A stretch of DNA of 43,836 bases from an uncultured Lachnospiraceae bacterium (GCA_934432885.1 CAKRYY010000026.1:1-43836), one strand, 5' to 3'. Numbered from the stretch's first letter, positions 24,156 through 33,632 are shown. The notes: generated from the sequence alone by a model not told the origin. Made by a program: numbers and translations.

Positions 24156-25655
24156 TTAAAAATCAAAATCATCAAAGGGTGAGGTTCCTCTTTTTCTCTT
24201 TTTATGTCTGGTTCTTATTTTTCTTCTCTTTGCAAACTGATAATTGCCAATAATCGCTCTTATCACAAAGAGAAGAATCAGAAAGCCGGAGATGCCGACA
24301 ATCCAGAAAATTACCAGCTTTACATTTACAAAAATAATGTTCGGCGCATCCTCTTTATTTTCGCTCTCCTCTTTTACAGAATCCTGTGCCTGTACGCTCT
24401 CACCTGTACTCTCGCTCTCCTGCTGTTCTTCAAAATCAAACTTTTTTGTTTCCTTCTGTACAACATTTACCGCCGCACTTCCTACCGGCAGACCATGATA
24501 GGTATAATCGATCACGGCTATTGTTCCTTCTGCCGCTTCCTCATAGGATAGAGAAGAATCCATGTCATCAAAAACAGCCGTAACTGGAATCACCACACCC
24601 GCATCGGGGTCTATGGAAAGGATGGATTTGACTCCGCCAAACACTTCATTATCCATCTGGAAAAAGTCATTGTTATCCACCGTATATTTTGTTTCATGAG
24701 ATGCCACATTCAGTTTCTGGAAATTGGAAAATCCATATTCAAATAAGCTGATGGTATCATCAAATTGATGCGGAGATTCCTCCTTCATGACAACACAAAT
24801 CAACCTCATCCCATCCTTTTCCGCACAGGATACCAACGTCTGTCTGGCATTGTCTGTATAACCGGTCTTGCTTCCTACGATATACTCATAATTGTACTTT
24901 CCGCCCGGAAACAAAAGCTTATTATGCGTATTGATATATAAATCATCATCCGGCTGTGTCGGCGACTGCGGGATATAGTAGGTCGGTGTAGACGACATTT
25001 TACACAAAAGCTCATTAGAGAAAAATTTCTGTGCAATCAGTGCAAGGTCATAAGGTGACGTGTAATGGTTATCATCATGCAGACCATTTGTCGTCACAAA
25101 ATGCGAATCCTGGCAGCCAAGCTCTTTTGCCCTTTCATTCATCAAATCCACAAAAGCATCTATACTGCCGCTCACATGCTCGGCAAGCGCATTGGTCGCT
25201 TCATTGGCTGAGCCAACCAGAATGCCATAAAGACACTGCTCTACTGTAATCTCCTCTCCTACATCCAGTCCGATATTGGAGCTGTCTCTTGGAATACTGA
25301 AAACAGCTTCCTTTGACATGGTCACTGTTTCATCCATTTTACAGTTTTCCATACCAATTAACGCCGACAGAATCTTGGTTGTACTGGCAGGATAAAGATG
25401 CTCATGAATATTTTTTTCATAGAGAATGGTTCCCGTCTGTGCCTCCATAAGGATTGCGCCCTCTGCACCAACTGCGGGACCATTCGGCCATTCCTCATAG
25501 CTGTTGGAGGCAATCGGCAGCTGCCGCCTGGCCTCTTCCTCTGCTGCATAGTCCGTTGCATAAGCTATAAGTCCCATCTGCAGGCTTGTCTGAATAAAAA
25601 GAAAAGCGCCCATTCCAAAAATCAGAAGGCGCTTTTTGAAATTTTTTGCTATCAT
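24156..25655 (-). CDS. dacF: D-alanyl-D-alanine carboxypeptidase, membrane-anchored
   Basis: 499 residues. A signal peptide at the N-terminus (KKRLLIFGMGAFLFIQ) precedes a peptidase S11 domain with the penicillin-binding triad: S-T-T-K in YPASTTKILSALIG, S-A-N in VGSANEATNALAE and K-T-G in VGSKTGYTDNARQ. A C-terminal hydrophobic helix (VKLVIFWIVGISGFLILLF) and a basic tail anchor it to the membrane. It removes the terminal D-Ala of peptidoglycan stem peptides outside the cell. Start: ATG at 25655 with GGGGT upstream; further upstream starts lack a ribosome site. It ends 16 bases from the convergent exonuclease gene. dacF rather than dacA is a choice by membership and length. Confidence 0.85.
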   Translation of the reverse strand: MIAKNFKKRLLIFGMGAFLFIQTSLQMGLIAYATDYAAEEEARRQLPIASNSYEEWPNGPAVGAEGAILMEAQTGTILYEKNIHEHLYPASTTKILSALIGMENCKMDETVTMSKEAVFSIPRDSSNIGLDVGEEITVEQCLYGILVGSANEATNALAEHVSGSIDAFVDLMNERAKELGCQDSHFVTTNGLHDDNHYTSPYDLALIAQKFFSNELLCKMSSTPTYYIPQSPTQPDDDLYINTHNKLLFPGGKYNYEYIVGSKTGYTDNARQTLVSCAEKDGMRLICVVMKEESPHQFDDTISLFEYGFSNFQKLNVASHETKYTVDNNDFFQMDNEVFGGVKSILSIDPDAGVVIPVTAVFDDMDSSLSYEEAAEGTIAVIDYTYHGLPVGSAAVNVVQKETKKFDFEEQQESESTGESVQAQDSVKEESENKEDAPNIIFVNVKLVIFWIVGISGFLILLFVIRAIIGNYQFAKRRKIRTRHKKRKRGTSPFDDFDF

Positions 25656-25842
25656 AATAAATACCCCATAAAAAAACAAAACTTTATTCAAATAAAAAAT
25701 TCTCATTAACAAAATAATGATATTATTTTCTTATTAGATTATATCGTGCATCAGGTCGGATGTCGATATTTTTTTAGGCATTGTTCAGCCATCCTACACA
25801 ATACTCTCTTTTATTGCACAAAAGGAAAAAACAGCACAGCTT

Positions 25843-26829
25843 CTATTTTTGCCATCTGATTTCACCTGCTGATAGGATAGGATAACGGATTAGCTGACTG
25901 GAATCAAGATTTTTCTCATACATATCTACTGCCGTTATCTGATGATTATCATATGTTGTATAATAATAAATTCCTCTACGGGTATTACAGCATGAAGTAT
26001 ATATCGTAATCTCATACTTGCCCTCAGCTACCTCACAGCATCCCCTCTGCTGGTCAACAGAGCCTAAAATATGGAAGAACTGGCTGACACTTCCATTCTC
26101 ATCATCACCCGATATAGAATTTAACTTTGTAAAAGCCACCTTTACAAATCTTGACTGGCTTGAAAGATCTCCGGGTATTCCCATTCCCCCCATTCCTCTG
26201 CTATAAGCATCAAGCTTTAATACTCCGGCAAACGTATTTTCCGGCTGTTTTCTGGATACACCTGCATAATTGTTAAGCGCAAACATCTGACTGGGAAATG
26301 AAGGATTATTAGTAAGGACTCCAACTGGATTATCATACACATGTAATCCATCCTTCATGGACTCTACAACAATACAGTCATCTTTATCTGCAATTATCCA
26401 GTGAAGCTGGGCAGTTGGAAGCTGCTGGCTAAATGGCGTACCTGTAAGTCTCATACCAGATAGCTTTACTCTTACTTCTGCTATCGAAGCACATTGTGCA
26501 AGAATCCACGGAATAAACTCAAACTGTGCGATTTGCATTTCTTCTGTTTCATTTTCTGGCAATATATCCGCATATACCGCATTGCCCACAAAATTAAGTC
26601 CTGCCATGCCAACGCCTTTTTCATTAACTGCATCATAGTAAAGGGGATAATCCCCTGCGACAAATGCCATTCCTATCAGCGCATAGTGTGTTTTCAATTT
26701 CCCTGCATATCGAAAATTAAACGCATAGTTTCTTGGTGTTATCGTTATCTCTTCTCCGTAAGAAAACTCATAATCAAAAGTTCTTCCAAAATAAAAATCT
26801 TTGGTTTTATAAGTTGCTGCCGTACACAT
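25843..26829 (-). CDS. bsh: Bile salt hydrolase / choloylglycine hydrolase
   Basis: 328 residues. The Met-Cys start (C2 becomes the N-terminal nucleophile after methionine removal) and the set R16, D19, N79, N174/N175 and R227 match, within a few positions, the catalytic residues described for bile salt hydrolases. The GMGGMGIPGDLSSQSRFVK segment is typical of true BSHs rather than penicillin acylases. It cleaves the amide bond of glycine- or taurine-conjugated bile acids inside the cell. Start: ATG 26829 with AGAGGT in the end of the preceding gene. It lies 15 bases behind the cardiolipin synthase gene in one operon, which suggests a membrane or bile-stress theme. No transporter is adjacent. 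Confidence 0.88.
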   Translation of the reverse strand: MCTAATYKTKDFYFGRTFDYEFSYGEEITITPRNYAFNFRYAGKLKTHYALIGMAFVAGDYPLYYDAVNEKGVGMAGLNFVGNAVYADILPENETEEMQIAQFEFIPWILAQCASIAEVRVKLSGMRLTGTPFSQQLPTAQLHWIIADKDDCIVVESMKDGLHVYDNPVGVLTNNPSFPSQMFALNNYAGVSRKQPENTFAGVLKLDAYSRGMGGMGIPGDLSSQSRFVKVAFTKLNSISGDDENGSVSQFFHILGSVDQQRGCCEVAEGKYEITIYTSCCNTRRGIYYYTTYDNHQITAVDMYEKNLDSSQLIRYPILSAGEIRWQK

Positions 26830-26844
26830 AACTTTACCTCTTTC

Positions 26845-28404
26845 TTATAATAATCCTGCAAATAATCGCATAAATAATTGCTCCAAACGCAAATATGCAC
26901 TTCGTCCTGCGCGGTATCTTTCTGTAACTTCACAGCTCTCATCCATCGTTGCTTTCAGATCATTTTTTATGGAAATAACAACCGGATTATCTGCTATGAA
27001 GCAGCCATTTTCAAAATGGTGATAAAGGCTTCTATAATCAAGATTTATGGTTCCACACGTTGCCATACAATCATCTGCAACACTCATTTTCGCATGACAA
27101 AAGCCAGGTGTCCATTCAAATATTCGTACTCCATGTTTTACCAGCCCATGATAAAAAGAACGTGTAACACCATATACAAGTTTTTTATCCGGAATTCCCG
27201 GTGTAATAATTCTGACATCAACCCCTCTCTTTGCAGCCAGACACATAGCGTGTATCATCTCATCTGTAATAATCAGATAGGGAGAGATAAACCAGCAATA
27301 TTTTTCAGCCTTATTTACCATGCTGATATAAACCTCTTCTCCGACCTGTTCATTATCCATAGGACTATCTGCGTATGGCTGAACAAATCCCTTCTGCTTT
27401 GCAGAATAGTCTGATTTTATCAGATATTTATTAAAATCTGTATCATTATTATCCTTATCATTAACTGCATTCCACATTTCAAGAAATGTTATTGTCAAAG
27501 AATAAACAGCCTCACCCTCCAGACGGATTCCTGTATCTTTCCACTGCCCGTATGGATGTGTATAATTAAAGTACTCATTTGCCAGATTATAACCACCTGT
27601 AAAAGCAACTTTTCCATCAATTACCGTGATTTTACGATGATCGCGATTATTTAGAAAAACATTCAGACCAGGTATAAATGGATTAAATACCTTGCATTGG
27701 ATTCCTAAATGCTTCATTTTCTTTACAAAATCCGTATTTATGAATCCAATAGAACCCATATCATCATAGAATACCCTTACTTCCACTCCCGCCTTTACGC
27801 GTTCCACCAATACATGCTGCAGCTTTTTCCAGGCATTTGCATCTTCTATTGCGTGATACTCCATAAAAATGAACTTTTCTGCTTTTGAAATATCTACAAG
27901 CTGTGCCTCTAATCCCTTTACCGCCTCATCATAATAAATTATATCTGTATTTTGATATACTGGATAATGCGCATTTTTTTGAATATAGTTACTAATACTT
28001 CCAGCTTTTGGTATTTTGTTTTTAATATTTTCCAAATATTCCCAATTATCCGGAAGAAGCGGCAAAAGCTTTCTGTCAATATCAGCATACCGCTCCTTCA
28101 TTTTACGTGTACCGCCATTTAAACCAATTAGTAAATATAATGTTACCCCCATAATAGGAAAGACAAGTATCAAAATAATCCAGGGCATTTTCATAGAGGA
28201 GGTTTTATCTGATGCGTACAATGCCAAAACTAAAACTCCTGCAAACAGCCTTGTAATTAAATTGACAATTTCTGCATATTCATTCAGCCTTGTAATCATA
28301 ATCATAAAAAAAGCTATTTCCAGCAAAATACAAACCGCTGAAAAGCACAATCTCTTTACGCCATTCTTTGTTTTTGCCCTGCCTTCTATGGTATTCTCTT
28401 TCAT
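26845..28404 (-). CDS. cls: Cardiolipin synthase (phospholipase D family)
   Basis: 519 residues. Two N-terminal membrane helices (about 18-62 and 74-94) precede two HKD motifs: HRKITVIDGKVAFTGG near residue 240 and HAKMSVADDCMATCGT near 425. The enzyme condenses two phosphatidylglycerol molecules to cardiolipin at the membrane. Start: ATG 28404 with AAAGGAG upstream. It is transcribed ahead of bsh from a promoter at about 28472-28500. Cardiolipin formation and bile-salt deconjugation in one operon would fit adaptation to detergent stress, which is inference. Confidence 0.9.
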   Translation of the reverse strand: MKENTIEGRAKTKNGVKRLCFSAVCILLEIAFFMIMITRLNEYAEIVNLITRLFAGVLVLALYASDKTSSMKMPWIILILVFPIMGVTLYLLIGLNGGTRKMKERYADIDRKLLPLLPDNWEYLENIKNKIPKAGSISNYIQKNAHYPVYQNTDIIYYDEAVKGLEAQLVDISKAEKFIFMEYHAIEDANAWKKLQHVLVERVKAGVEVRVFYDDMGSIGFINTDFVKKMKHLGIQCKVFNPFIPGLNVFLNNRDHRKITVIDGKVAFTGGYNLANEYFNYTHPYGQWKDTGIRLEGEAVYSLTITFLEMWNAVNDKDNNDTDFNKYLIKSDYSAKQKGFVQPYADSPMDNEQVGEEVYISMVNKAEKYCWFISPYLIITDEMIHAMCLAAKRGVDVRIITPGIPDKKLVYGVTRSFYHGLVKHGVRIFEWTPGFCHAKMSVADDCMATCGTINLDYRSLYHHFENGCFIADNPVVISIKNDLKATMDESCEVTERYRAGRSAYLRLEQLFMRLFAGLL

Positions 28405-28471
28405 TTCATAATCTCCTTTAAACCATTAAAACACAGTTTTTTACAGAAACTTCAAGATACTCTTCATGCTT

Positions 28472-28500
28472 ATTATATCGTGATTTCATCACAATGTATC
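28472..28500 (-). promoter_or_regulatory. cls-bsh promoter with palindrome in spacer
   Basis: Minus strand TATAAT (28472-28477) with GATACA (28495-28500) 17 bases upstream. The spacer contains a perfect GTGAT-TTC-ATCAC palindrome (28480-28492), sitting where a repressor would compete with polymerase. The 28405-28709 stretch otherwise holds AT-rich sequence with short inverted stretches and no gene. Confidence 0.5.
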
Positions 28501-28709
28501 TATTATATACAAAGCATATTAAATTTATTTATTTTTACTCATGTAAACATAAATAAAGACCGGACATAGAATTATTTCTATATTCGATCCTATAAAATGA
28601 CAATTTATTTTTTTATATACATTCATTATTTCTAATTCAATTCTAACTCATTTTTAACTCATTCCTTTAATTCCTCTTCCGATTTTCTCTCATTGCTGCA
28701 AAAAATCGA

Positions 28710-28781
28710 TGTTCCCAGGGGGAATCGAACCCTCAACTAGTGCTTAGGAGGCGCTTGTTATATCCATTTAACTATGGGAAC
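28710..28781 (-). tRNA. tRNA-Arg (anticodon CCU)
   Basis: The minus strand gives an acceptor stem GTTCCCA with TGGGAAC, discriminator A and no encoded CCA. The D-arm is GTTA/TAAC, the anticodon loop is CTCCTAA with CCU at 34-36 (reads AGG), and the T-loop is TTCGATT. The anticodon stem (AGCGC with GCACT) and the T-stem (GAGGG with CCCCC) each contain one A-C mispair. All arms can still form, but it is less regular than normal. It lies between cls and the DUF3881 gene. Confidence 0.85.
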
Positions 28782-28826
28782 TAAATAAACTCCTGCTTTG
28801 TTAAGTTTACCATAAACAGGATACAA

Positions 28827-28859
28827 TGGCAAGAGATGCTTTTGGGACATCCCCTGCCA
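28827..28859 (-). terminator. Possible terminator after the par-serS operon
   Basis: TGGCA-G-G-G-GATG pairs with CATC-T-C-T-TGCCA on the minus strand, using two G-U pairs, in a 12-base stem with a 9-base loop, 28 bases after the DUF3881 stop. The U tract behind it is weak, so it may be only partly effective or only a processing hairpin. Confidence 0.45.
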
Positions 28860-28887
28860 CTTACTTTTCCCTTTTTATTCTTTGCTT

Positions 28888-29781
28888 TTAAGACTCTTCT
28901 GGAAAATTGATATAGCCCTGCATCCAGATTACACCCTTAAACCTTCTTCCGGCAAGAGGCTCACCGAGCAGGTCCGCATCGTTAATACACAAATCAAATA
29001 TCAGTTCATTGCAGTTAACCAGCATCCGGTAAACCTTTTCGCCGCTCAGTGAATTTTCAAGCGCCTGACATTCCAGAATTTCTCCCAGAATGGAATACTG
29101 GTCGCACTCCACACCATAGGGCATGAAATACGTGTCCACCAGAGTAAACACATCGTCGTTCTGTATCTTTTTGGAAATAGACGTATAAGTGTCCATGTCC
29201 TCCAGCGTTAGATTTTCAATAGCTTCCTCATCGCCGTTCCGCGCTGCTGCAATCAAATGGCTCCTGTCATTGGATACCTTCTTTACCTTTTTCTTTTCCC
29301 GCTCATTTTTGATGATAGGCATGAGCACTGTTCCCTGACAGGAAAGCGCTGCCAGCGTCAAAGTCGTTCCTTTTACCGGAAGTTTTTTTCGTTCTCTGTA
29401 TTTCAGATAAGCAACCACGTTTTGAAAATAGAAAATCAGAGAAACACCAATACGGAGGTCATCACAGACCCCCGCATAGGATTCCTTTTCCGCATGCCGC
29501 TCGATGGTTACGTCCTCTTGTGAGCTGACATAGGTTCCACGCAGATAAGGGAAATAATAGTCATAAAGGTAATTATTGTTCTCATCGAACTCACCTCTGA
29601 CCGCAATCCCCATTCCCGGCGCAAATTCCTTACAACATTCCACAAAGACAAAATCCCCCTGCTGAGGCAGCGAAATATATTCTCTTTCCTTTGCTGTCCG
29701 AATACAGTCTGTAATCAAAAGCTGAAGCTGTTTTCTATTTTTTAATTGGCTGAATCCTATGGCACGTAAATATTTATGCAC
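28888..29781 (-). CDS. DUF3881 family protein
   Basis: 297 residues, matching DUF3881 by overall pattern (KYLRAIGFSQLKNRKQLQ at the start, GVSLIFYFQNVVAYL, and the C-terminal GRRFKGVIWMQGYI). The family is a conserved hypothetical of clostridia with no known activity. No signal peptide or membrane helix is visible. Start: a GTG at 29781 with GAGGTG upstream; the longer frame to 29919 would overlap serS and lacks a ribosome site. It is the last gene of the leftward unit, 43 bases after serS. Confidence 0.75.
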   Translation of the reverse strand: MHKYLRAIGFSQLKNRKQLQLLITDCIRTAKEREYISLPQQGDFVFVECCKEFAPGMGIAVRGEFDENNNYLYDYYFPYLRGTYVSSQEDVTIERHAEKESYAGVCDDLRIGVSLIFYFQNVVAYLKYRERKKLPVKGTTLTLAALSCQGTVLMPIIKNEREKKKVKKVSNDRSHLIAAARNGDEEAIENLTLEDMDTYTSISKKIQNDDVFTLVDTYFMPYGVECDQYSILGEILECQALENSLSGEKVYRMLVNCNELIFDLCINDADLLGEPLAGRRFKGVIWMQGYINFPEES

Positions 29782-29824
29782 GGAATTCACCTCATTTCTG
29801 TTTCCATAAAAGGTCAGCACCCGC

Positions 29825-31102
29825 TTAACGGATTTCCGTCTTGCCGCCCATATATGGACGTAATACCTCAGGTATTCTGATGGAACCATCTGCCTGCAGA
29901 TTGTTCTCCAAAAAGGCAATCAACATTCTCGGAGGTGCTACTACTGTATTATTTAATGTATGCGCAAAATACTTTCCTTTTTCGCCATTTACACGGATTT
30001 TTAATCTTCTTGCCTGTGCATCTCCCAGATTGGAGCAGCTTCCGACTTCGAAATATTTCTTTTGACGGGGAGACCATGCTTCTACGTCATAGGATTTTAC
30101 CTTCAAATCTGCAAGGTCGCCGGAGCAGCACTCAATGGTTCTTACCGGAATATCCATAGAACGGAATAAATCTACGGTATTCTGCCACAGCTTGTCAAAC
30201 CACATAGGAGATTCTTCAGGCTTACATACAACAATCATTTCCTGCTTTTCAAACTGATGAATTCTGTATACGCCTCTCTCCTCCAGACCATGCGCACCCT
30301 TTTCTTTTCTAAAGCATGGTGAATAGCTTGTCAGCGTTTTGGGAAGCTGTTCTTCCGGAATGATGGTATCGATAAATTTACCAATCATGGAATGTTCGCT
30401 TGTCCCAATTAAGTATAAATCTTCGCCCTCGATTTTATACATCATGGCGTCCATCTCAGCGAAGCTCATAACGCCCGTTACTACATTGCTGCGAATCATG
30501 AAAGGCGGCACACAGTAAGTAAAGCCTCTGTCAATCATAAAATCTCTTGCATAGGCAAGCACTGCAGAATGTAATCTTGCAATATCGCCCATCAGATAAT
30601 AAAATCCGTTTCCTGCTACCTTACGTGCACTGTCAAGATCGATTCCATTTAAACGCTCCATAATATCAGTGTGATAAGGCACTTCAAAATCCGGTACAAC
30701 CGGTTCTCCATACTTCGTTATCTCTACATTTTCCGTATCATTTTTTCCAATCGGAACGCTGGGGTCAATGATATTCGGAATCGTCATCATAATCTTTGTA
30801 ATTTTCTCTTCCAGCTCTTTTTCTTTTTCTTCCAGCTCAGCAAGCTTCTTTGCATCAGCCGCAACCTGTGCTTTCTTTTCTTCTGCCTCTGCCTTCTTGC
30901 CCTGTGCCATGAGTCCGCCGATTTCCTTTGAAATCTTATTGCGGTTTGCACGCAGCTCGTCAGCTTCCTGCTGTGTCTTTCTGCTTTCAGCATCCAGCGT
31001 AATGACTTCGTCTACAAGTCCCAGCTTTTCATCCTGAAATTTCTTTTTAATGTTTTCCTTTACTGCATCCTGGTTTTCCCTCAAAAATTTAATATCTATC
31101 AT
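29825..31102 (-). CDS. serS: Seryl-tRNA synthetase
   Basis: 425 residues, normal. An N-terminal coiled-coil arm (about 30-100, rich in E and K) is followed by the class II catalytic core: motif 2 near FRKEKGAHGLEERGVYRIHQFEK and motif 3 in NGEKGKYFAHTLNNTVVAPPRMLIAFLEN. It charges tRNA-Ser in the cytoplasm. Start: ATG 31102 with GGAGAGGAG upstream. Only 18 bases separate it from the HD-GYP gene, so there is no room for a T-box leader and it is probably read from the par operon. Confidence 0.97.
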   Translation of the reverse strand: MIDIKFLRENQDAVKENIKKKFQDEKLGLVDEVITLDAESRKTQQEADELRANRNKISKEIGGLMAQGKKAEAEEKKAQVAADAKKLAELEEKEKELEEKITKIMMTIPNIIDPSVPIGKNDTENVEITKYGEPVVPDFEVPYHTDIMERLNGIDLDSARKVAGNGFYYLMGDIARLHSAVLAYARDFMIDRGFTYCVPPFMIRSNVVTGVMSFAEMDAMMYKIEGEDLYLIGTSEHSMIGKFIDTIIPEEQLPKTLTSYSPCFRKEKGAHGLEERGVYRIHQFEKQEMIVVCKPEESPMWFDKLWQNTVDLFRSMDIPVRTIECCSGDLADLKVKSYDVEAWSPRQKKYFEVGSCSNLGDAQARRLKIRVNGEKGKYFAHTLNNTVVAPPRMLIAFLENNLQADGSIRIPEVLRPYMGGKTEIR

Positions 31103-31120
31103 TTGATAAGGCTCCTCTCC

Positions 31121-32182
31121 TTAATTGATAACATCTTCAATAAAAACAGAATTTTCTGTGAGCAAGTCCAAAACCTGCTCCTTAAATATTGGATTTCCTG
31201 CTGTATCCTTTAAGATACGAAGCACCGGTCTTTCCGGAAATCCATTATTTTGTTTGATAACAACGCCTATCATTCCTGTATTCAGCAATACATGACTTCC
31301 AACAGGATAGGACGCCAGTATCTTTAAAAATTCGTCTACTATTTTACCATTAAACTTTACATTTTTAAAGAACTTTAAATACTCAATGGCTTTGTAGGTT
31401 TTCATTCTCCTACAACCGATTCCGCATACCATTTCATCAAACGCATCACATACAGTAACGATACCGATTTCCTCAGACAGCTTTTTTGTATGGAATGGAT
31501 ATCCACTTCCATCCTCTCTCTCATGGTGCGACAAAATGATATTCTTACTGATCTCATCCAGCCAGCTTTCCTTTTCGATAGAGCTGTATCCATATACCGT
31601 ATGCTTTCTGTATTCTGTCCTCTGGTTTTCCGGCAACTCCTCCAGCTCTATTTCATGATAAGGTGTGGAAATATACCGAAGCCCAACATCATGCAAAAGG
31701 CAGCCTACGCTGATTGCATGTACTTTTTCCTTTTCTATCTGAAGCCGCAGACTCAATATCGTAGAAAGGACGCAGCAGCTAATCGCATGTTCATACAAAT
31801 CAGCACTTCTTTCTTCCATTTCAATCAACTGGTCGGTAACATTTTTTTCCTTCAGAATATCATCAATCAGCTCCGTCGCTGCTTTATCCAATTCCTGTAA
31901 TTCTTCGTTTCTCTGGTAAATATGGGTTTCCAGAATCCTTCTTACCTGTTTTTTTACCTTATGCTGTGTTTTTCTTTGAAATTCTCTTATTTCCTCTTCT
32001 GTTCTTTCTTTTTCGCTTTCTTCCTGAATATAGACTGTTTCAATCTCCAAGTTTCTGAATTTTTCTACATAGGATGCCTGCAATACAGTGCCTTCTGTAA
32101 GAAGGATTTGATACTCAGAAGTCAGAATCGGGCTTGCAAGAATCTCTCCGCCTTTGATATCATTGATACTGCATTTTCTCAT
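31121..32182 (-). CDS. HD-GYP domain protein, putative cyclic-di-GMP phosphodiesterase
   Basis: 353 residues. An N-terminal PilZ-like or regulatory region of about 125 residues, rich in charged residues, precedes the HD-GYP core: VGCLLHDVGLRYI with the metal-binding H-D pair, and SHHEREDGSGYP with the full H-H-E...G-Y-P motif. The C-terminal part contains a small beta domain (SHVLLNTGMIGVVI). Canonical HD-GYPs hydrolyse cyclic di-GMP; this one has the motifs, but activity is untested. Start: ATG 32182 with AAAGGAAA upstream. Flanked by DUF4446 and serS with gaps under 20 bases, so likely in the par operon. Confidence 0.8.
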   Translation of the reverse strand: MRKCSINDIKGGEILASPILTSEYQILLTEGTVLQASYVEKFRNLEIETVYIQEESEKERTEEEIREFQRKTQHKVKKQVRRILETHIYQRNEELQELDKAATELIDDILKEKNVTDQLIEMEERSADLYEHAISCCVLSTILSLRLQIEKEKVHAISVGCLLHDVGLRYISTPYHEIELEELPENQRTEYRKHTVYGYSSIEKESWLDEISKNIILSHHEREDGSGYPFHTKKLSEEIGIVTVCDAFDEMVCGIGCRRMKTYKAIEYLKFFKNVKFNGKIVDEFLKILASYPVGSHVLLNTGMIGVVIKQNNGFPERPVLRILKDTAGNPIFKEQVLDLLTENSVFIEDVIN

Positions 32183-32196
32183 TGCGCTGTTTTCCT

Positions 32197-32712
32197 TTAC
32201 GCTTCTTCACCCATTGCAATCTTCAGAGCCTGCTCTTCTTCTTCTCCTAATGAAATATCACATTTTCCTTCTCGAATCTGTTTTGTATAAGAATAGCATC
32301 CATCACTGCTGTGTACAGAATTGATGATAAAGCCATCGTTTCTTTTATTGAGCAGTGCGAGAGAAAAGCTTAAGTTTCCTCCCATCTGTTTGAAAGCATT
32401 ATACTTTACAATTCCACATTTCTGGTAGGTATATTCCATATTGTAAAACAGCTTGCGAATATCCTTTTTATTTCTTTCCGCAGCGCTTTTCAAAAGCTGG
32501 TTGTCCTCAAAAATAATTGCAATTTCTTTTTCCAGACTTTTAGCTTCTTTTCCTTTCATAAACGCCTCATAGCGTTTTTTCAATTTGGACAGCTTTACCA
32601 TCTGTACAATGACCAGAATCATCAAAATCAAAATTCCTGCAAGCAATCCAATCAGTACATAAGCAATATCAAGGGAACCAAGTCCCATACTTTCCAATAA
32701 TGCGCTGGACAT
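32197..32712 (-). CDS. DUF4446 family membrane protein
   Basis: 171 residues. One N-terminal membrane helix (about 15-40; LIGLLAGILILMILVIV), a coiled-coil-prone stretch (KEIAIIFEDNQLLKSAAERNKKDI) and a C-terminal small domain with SLALLNKRNDGFIIN. The family is regularly found directly beside parB in clostridia, as here. The role is unknown; a partitioning- or envelope-linked task is only a guess from context. RBS AGGAAAAATATGTCC-like region upstream is modest. Confidence 0.8.
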   Translation of the reverse strand: MSSALLESMGLGSLDIAYVLIGLLAGILILMILVIVQMVKLSKLKKRYEAFMKGKEAKSLEKEIAIIFEDNQLLKSAAERNKKDIRKLFYNMEYTYQKCGIVKYNAFKQMGGNLSFSLALLNKRNDGFIINSVHSSDGCYSYTKQIREGKCDISLGEEEEQALKIAMGEEA

Positions 32713-32734
32713 ATTTTTCCTCCGTATTTTATAT

Positions 32735-33631
32735 TTATTTCAAAATCAATTCTATCAGTCTGTCGAAGTCCTCATGAGAGAAAAATTCTATTTCAATTTT
32801 TCCGCTGCCATTTTCTTTTGCAGAAATGCTGACCTTCGTTCCAAGCGACTCCTTTATTTTTTCTGCAGTATTCTGATAAATATATTCCAGATTTTTATTC
32901 TTTTCTGCTTTGACCTTTTCTACCTTAGGTTTATTGATATTTCTGACCAGCTTTTCTACATCACGCACACTCATTTTTTCATCAAAAATTCTCTGTGCAA
33001 TCGTATACTGCTGTTCTTCATCTTCGATTGCGAGAAGCGCTCTGGCATGACCGGTGGAAATCATTTCATCAATTACCATCTGTTGCACTTCATCACACAG
33101 TTTTAAAAGACGCATAGAATTGGTTACTGCAGTTCTGCTCTTGGAAACCCGCTCTGCTACCTCGTCCTGCTTTAAATTAAATTCTGTCAGAAGCTTTTTA
33201 TATGCCTGTGCTTCTTCAATCGGATTCAAATTTTCTCTTTGAATATTTTCAATCAGGGAAATTTCAACAATTTCCTGTTCTGTCAGATTCCGTATAATAA
33301 CCGGAACCTCTTTTAAGCCTGCCAGCTTTGCAGCACGCCATCTACGTTCACCGGCTATAATTTCATAGTGGTCCTTTCTATCCTGAACAAGAATCGGCTG
33401 TAAAAGTCCAAACTGTTTAATGGAATCCGCTAACTCCTGCAATGCGTCTTCATCAAAATTTTTACGCGGCTGTTCTCTGTTAGGCTCCACCATCGTAATC
33501 TTTACAATGGTTTCCGGTCCCTTCTCCTGCGGCAATACTTTTTCTTTTTCATTACCGGTTTTCTTTTTTGTATTTCCTATTGTATTCGGTATTAAAGAAT
33601 CTAACCCTTTTCCCAATCCTCTTGCCGCCAT
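32735..33631 (-). CDS. parB: Chromosome partitioning protein ParB
   Basis: 298 residues. The N-terminus MAARGLGKGLDSL is the ParA-activating tail. The CTP-binding core has YEIIAGERRWRAAKLAG and SLIENIQRENLNPIEEA, and a helix-turn-helix at KQDEVAERVSKSRTAVTN binds parS. A C-terminal dimerisation domain ends in FDRLIELILK. It loads at parS, spreads and organises the origin region. It starts one base after the parA stop (TGATATG) with AAAGGA inside parA, so it is translationally coupled to parA. Confidence 0.97.
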   Translation of the reverse strand: MAARGLGKGLDSLIPNTIGNTKKKTGNEKEKVLPQEKGPETIVKITMVEPNREQPRKNFDEDALQELADSIKQFGLLQPILVQDRKDHYEIIAGERRWRAAKLAGLKEVPVIIRNLTEQEIVEISLIENIQRENLNPIEEAQAYKKLLTEFNLKQDEVAERVSKSRTAVTNSMRLLKLCDEVQQMVIDEMISTGHARALLAIEDEEQQYTIAQRIFDEKMSVRDVEKLVRNINKPKVEKVKAEKNKNLEYIYQNTAEKIKESLGTKVSISAKENGSGKIEIEFFSHEDFDRLIELILK

Positions 33632-33632
33632 A

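Noticed and set aside
25713..25842. Strong terminator between bsh and dacF
   Set aside because: Only a weak AGC/GCT hairpin is seen before the T run after bsh; not enough to call.
28405..28709. Hidden small gene or CRISPR array in the AT-rich gap
   Set aside because: No frame of useful length, no regular repeats; only the promoter-associated palindrome and short AT inverted stretches are seen.
31103..31120. T-box leader for serS
   Set aside because: Only 18 bases separate serS from the preceding gene; no stem-loop or T-box sequence fits.
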